This document shows positions 59,832 to 64,000 of a stretch of DNA of 64,000 nt, one piece after another. The translations under genes and the position numbers were made by a program. Within the stretch, counting starts at the first letter, position 1, and every line of letters starts with the position of its first letter. A model generated the notes under the pieces. It made no database searches. It was not told the DNA's origin and worked only from the letters and a program-made list of their open reading frames with translations. Where the stretch lies: the NCBI GenBank assembly GCA_022376465.1, contig JACDTU010000009.1, positions 1-64,000 of the forward strand. Direction: 5' to 3'. The stretch comes from Cubamyces lactineus. Its lineage: Eukaryota; Basidiomycota; Agaricomycetes; Polyporales; Polyporaceae.

Positions 59832-62519
59832 CTATGAGTAGTGCACGTTTCGGCACTTGGGCCCGATCTCAGGCTTTGTAGCCACAATCTGCACAGGAGG
59901 CTTTAGCTGCACACTGCATGATTCTAATGGGTGCCTGTAAATAGTTCCGTTCTTCAAGCAGCTCTCTGCATCTTGGTCCGGGTGCCTGCAAGAATGTACA
60001 TAAGTGGTCGCATGGCAGAGGGAAAGAATCCATCCTTACATAGCTTTGTAGTGCTCCTGCATCTTCGGCCATTTCTCATCAACGTCTACGCAAAGGGAGC
60101 ATGCCCAGACGATATGTTCGCGCGCTGCTTTGGACGTGAGTGTGATGTCATGTGCTTCGGCTTCAAGGCGACGAGTAAGCTCTAGTTGCTCTCCCTCGAC
60201 AAGGATCCACTCATTATGCTTGTCGAAGGAGCAAACATATGAACACGCGTGATTGATCTGTTGAGTAAAGTAGGACATGAGCGCCACACGGATTGTAGAG
60301 CAGAGACCACCAGGGGACTCACCGCTGTTTCCCAAGTGAACGCATACCCTCCCTTGTGCTCCGGGCACGACAAGCAGCGCAGCCGCGCTTGACAGTCCTT
60401 CAAATCATCGATAGTCGTCCGTAGTGGGTCAAGACCAATTGCTTCAATCACTTTGCAGGCCTCCCGGACGACATCATTCGTCCGTTTGATATTGTCGATC
60501 TTGAAAGGTTGTTGCGGGGCTGCCAAGGGGCGACGCTTCGTAGCGATGTGTTCATATTCAGATTGCTTTTGACTTTCGTACCAGTAGGAACAGTCGCGCA
60601 TACAGTCATGTCCCAGGATGATGGGGAAGCGGGGTGGATCGGGCTCGGATTTGCCAGGAGTGCTGTGCCAGTAGTGATCACGGCCAATGCATGAGCACCC
60701 GAATATGGCGACGGCCAGAGAAAGCACGTCCACATTGTCCGGAACAGGGCCCGGCAATGCGCTCTTCACTAACTCCGTCAACTTCTCCTTCTGTTCTGCT
60801 TCCCATCTTACAACGACGTCGGGCAAGATCGCTTCGATGTCAGCCCGACTGACCGTCTGTTCGTTTGGGACGTCCAATACCGACCGACATTTGTCGATGA
60901 ATGCCAGGTCTACGCTCCTTGGCCTGTACTCCATCAGCGCTGACCGCGGGAGCCGTACGTAGTGGTCACGAATGGCTATGTCAAACAAGTCAAAGCGGGA
61001 CGTGAGCACCGCACAGCGCTCTGTCGTGATACGCTTCATGCGAACTTCGTTGAGATGGCCTTCGAGCCGGTTGTATACATCTTGCCATACTGATTGCGCG
61101 GTCAGCGGTTGAACAGGCATGGAATCAAGCTGTCATATTTACCTTTCGGAGTGAGCTTTGCAGCTTGCCGCACTACGGGAAAGGCGGCCATTTCCTTGAG
61201 TCCTTCCGTTCCCATGAAGGTGATTTCTTTGTCCCACCCGCTATCTTGAAGGCGTTTCACAATTCTACGGACATATAATCAGTCGTCAGAATTGTAAAGG
61301 TGATAGACCAAACATACTCATCAAATCGCGCTGTCCTTGCTGCATTCAAGACCGCCCACCGCTTGTCTTCTTGTTCATCGAACCACGCCTTACATTGCTT
61401 TGCGTACTTGCCGCAATCTAAGATTGAATTGGTGATGGCTAGGTATACCAGTCAAGACTTACTGCGTTCCTAGAGCTTAGCTCAGCACTTATCCTCTCTT
61501 CGAACTCGTCAACAATCTTGTAGGCTTTCTCCCATGGCGTATCAGTCGGACAAATGTTGCGCCACTCTGCGAGAAGCCGTTCTAGGTGTTCCAGGTGAAC
61601 GCGGTTATATGTGCGACTATGCTTGTGGCTACAAGAATGATGGGAAAACTGATACATGCAAGGAATATAGGTCTTCACTTACCTGTAACTGTTTGATGGT
61701 TTAACCACGTTCAACAACGCGAAAGGACCGCTGTGGGGAAAGAGGGCGCTGCCGCCATGCGCCCGTGCGTATTCCTCTGCCTCTGCCCAGTTTACAGTGC
61801 TATTAACACAGGATCACAAATTAGACACCCTATAGCACAGGAGGGAAAGGATAGGAACGTACACCTCGCGCAGGCATTTTGCACAGTACCTCGTGAACCA
61901 ACACCATAGAACGCTGTGTACGTTCGAGCAGGCACATCGCTGAAGCAGCACGGTGAGCAGAGCATCCACTCAAAAATCAATAAACCTACGTGACAATATG
62001 GTGAATAGAGGAGGTGAACGAAAGCGGGTTCGCTGATGAACGGAGGTCGTTCTGGAAAGCCATCGGTATTGATTCGCGCCTGCTTCCACAAGCTCTCGTT
62101 CATCTTCCGGTTAAGGAAGAACTCGCGAAACTTCTTGCACGTCCGTGAGAGATTGAGGAGGTCCTTCAGTTGAAGATAGCTATATATCTGAGGGAATGGA
62201 CGGCCATCAGCATCGAACACCGACACATCAGGCTGATGGTGTTTACTTCGAGTTGAATCTCAAGAGCGATTTCGGGGAGTGTATTGAGGTGTCCCTTGCG
62301 TGGTTTTCCTACCGTGCGCGAGGTGCTGCCCTTCTGAGGGCGACTTGCTGTGGGTAGCTGAGAGTGACTTGCTGCGGGTGGCCGGTCAGCTTGGGAAGCT
62401 ACAGCTGGCACGAGGGCTGCTTTGGCCATTGCCCGGGTAGTACGCCGAGGCGGCGTCGAAACCGAGTCAGGGGCACTACTGGTAGTATGTTCCACTCTCT
62501 GCTTCTTGCGAGGAGGCAT
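59832..62519 (-). CDS. F-box protein with C-terminal C2H2-type finger (paralogue 3)
   Basis: Closest relative of paralogue 2. It starts MPPRKKQRVEHT at 62519, with a basic Ser/Pro linker and LPEIALEIQLE before the first intron. The F-box follows (IYSYLQLKDLLNLSRTCKKF), then the Cys knuckle (CACSN, then YCAKCLRE). Next is AEAEEYARAHGGSALFPHSG, spliced in phase 2 after a GTACGT donor, and a helical region (HLEHLERLLAEWRNICPTDT). The large domain follows (DHYVRLPRSALMEYRPRSVD). The terminal C-x2-C-x12-H-x4-H finger is CSLCVDVDEKWPKMQEHYKA, with its last His across an intron, and the tail has LKPPVQIVATKP. It ends at 59832. It appears intact. The same head-to-tail orientation as paralogues 2 and 4 points to tandem duplication. 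Confidence 0.8.
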
Positions 62520-62818
62520 GGTTGGGGTTGGAGACAAGAATGGTGGCTGGAAGACAGTGGCCACGTTAAGGTCTTTGCCAAAGTTAAGCGCAGGGCGCCA
62601 CCCGTGGCCAAGCGCGTCGCGCTGTGTGATGTGTCAGTCACTGCGCGTGCATGCGTGACCCACGCGTAACGTGACGAAGAGCAGCGGCCTTCGGGCACGC
62701 AGTATCCCCACTCATCTACGGCTATGCTCGCTATTGAGCTACAATGTATATTGATGGCTCATCATGTACTTCACTCGCTAAGGAACGCTATAGTCACATG
62801 AAGATATCGTCCGTTTGG

Positions 62819-64000
62819 TTACTCAGCGCAATCCTGAAGCTCTCCAGCTTCCACTTCCTCGACAGTATCATCGTCAACGTCGATTCCCTCACTGAATAGT
62901 CTCTCAATATCACGCCACACCTTCTCGAACCCTGCGTGTGGCCAGTCAGCCTTGCATTGAGGGCGACGAACGAGGCAAACATACCTTTGTCGGTGAGCGG
63001 CGACGCTTGGCGTACACTTGCAATACTTTGTAGTTGTGCCAGACGGTCTGGGCACCGTTTAATCCTCTGTAGCTGGGTTTCTCGGCCGGCCGCTATCAAT
63101 CGTCCGCATATTCTGCAGGATAGCAGGTGCATAGCATTGAGCGACCGTACATTGAGAAGCCATGTGTGATGACGTACTGGTCAAACCTTTCGGCCCTGAG
63201 AGCTTCCAGTTCCTCCGCACGAAGTCGCTTTTGCTCCTCGCACCAGTCCTCCAGGGCGCTCGCAATCTGTGGTTCCCGCGTGGTTAGCGCACGGCCCTGC
63301 TAGCGTCTGAGACCACTCACCATTTCCATCTCCGCTACCCTGGCTTTCTGAGCTTCATACACCACACTTCTCGCCTCAAGCGTTTCTTCTGCGGCTCTCC
63401 AGTCCCGCAGGAACTGCTCCAGCTGGGGGACATGCACAAGGGCACGTTCGGACCACGAGTCACTGCCGTTACGTGAGACGGAGGCAGGGAAGGAGTGATC
63501 TGACGACTACCTACCTGGAGGGTTCGACAACATTCAAGACTTCTTCTTCGTCACCTTCAATCTCGGTGAAGAAGTCTTCCTCATCGAGACTAATTGTGCA
63601 GAGACGCACACTTCTGATGCTTTTGGTGAGTCGCTGGCAGCACTCAGGTTCACGCCGGTCCGTTACCTTTTCGTCATACATTTGTTACAGTAGCGCTTGT
63701 ACCACGGGAAGAGGATCTTGTATACGGGACCCTTGCCGCAACTCTGAGGCACAGTGACATTATCGTATACAGGTTCCTCGATATAAGTTAAACTTTAGAG
63801 GACTTACATGACAATGGTTTGAACACAAGAGGTGCGCGTACGCGGGCTCGCTGAGGAAATGCGGTAGAGCAGGTAATCCTTCAAGCCTTTCGCGAGCGCT
63901 CCTCCATATGGCCTTGGACTGATGGCGGTTGAGCAGGAAATCCCGCAGGGCCTTGTTCGTTCGCACTAGGTTGCATAGGTCGCGTAGTTCAAGGTGGTTG
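62819..64000 (-). CDS. Divergent, shortened F-box paralogue 4 (5' end outside window)
   Basis: Partial at the right edge. The first visible exon encodes the end of an F-box-like region (RTNKALRDFLLNRHQSKAIW and SEPAYAHLLCSNHCH), equivalent to CKRFREFFLN and SEPAFVHLLYSPYCH in the other copies. Later exons encode a charged helical region (LEQFLRDWRAAEETLEA, RLRAEELEALRAERFDQY) and the segment ICGRLIAAGRETQLQ to RQASPLTDK, matching VRQAAKLTPK of paralogues 2 and 3. Then the protein ends early with GFEKVWRDIERLFSEGIDVD and an acidic tail at 62819. It thus lacks the large C-terminal domain and finger. Exon limits are only partly resolved. It could be a functional short form or a decaying copy. 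Confidence 0.6.

Overview
The window is nuclear DNA of a filamentous basidiomycete, most likely a wood-decay Agaricomycete and plausibly Polyporales. The clues are dense short introns (about 50-70 nt, GT..AG), GC-rich coding sequence, serine/proline/glutamine-rich regulators, an Agaricomycete-type sesquiterpene synthase, and a family of F-box proteins starting MPPRKK. No tRNA, rRNA or CRISPR was seen. Gene models below were built by hand from reading frame, splice signals and family motifs. Where every exon sums to a clean frame, I say so.

Layout: 1-3350, no recognisable gene. 3351-5977 (+), MEF2/Rlm1-type MADS-box regulator. 8213-9485 (+), terpene synthase. 9699-10558 (-), hypothetical protein. 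12037-13873 (+), secreted histidine phosphatase (phytase/MINPP-like). 14234-15177 (+), VPS28. 15562-16987 (+), HUA1-like zinc-ribbon protein. 18543-21186 (+), F-box paralogue 1. 22694-24839 (-), protein with four repeated C2HC fingers. 28631-30244 (+), casein kinase 2 alpha. 35032-38798 (+), Zn2Cys6 regulator A. 40971-41837, non-autonomous Mutator-like element. 42759-46455 (+), Gfo/Idh/MocA oxidoreductase pseudogene split by a 2-kb repeat-rich insertion. 47167-50249 (+), complete pogo/Fot1-type transposon. 52487-56143 (+), Zn2Cys6 regulator B, paralogous to A. 56593-59257, 59832-62519 and 62819 to beyond 64000 (all -), a tandem cluster of F-box paralogues 2, 3 and 4.

The window mixes conserved housekeeping genes (VPS28, CK2 alpha, HUA1, MADS box) with fast-evolving material. 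That material is a lineage-specific F-box family, duplicated transcription factors with microexons, a one-finger-per-exon zinc protein, and a 39-50 kb block where transposons and a CTGCGAA-rich insertion accumulated and an oxidoreductase gene decayed. No single metabolic pathway or gene cluster joins the genes. VPS28 and HUA1 are adjacent and both plausibly relate to ubiquitin-dependent endosomal traffic. The candidates for undescribed biology are the four-finger protein, the F-box/C2H2 family and the CTGCGAA-rich insertion.
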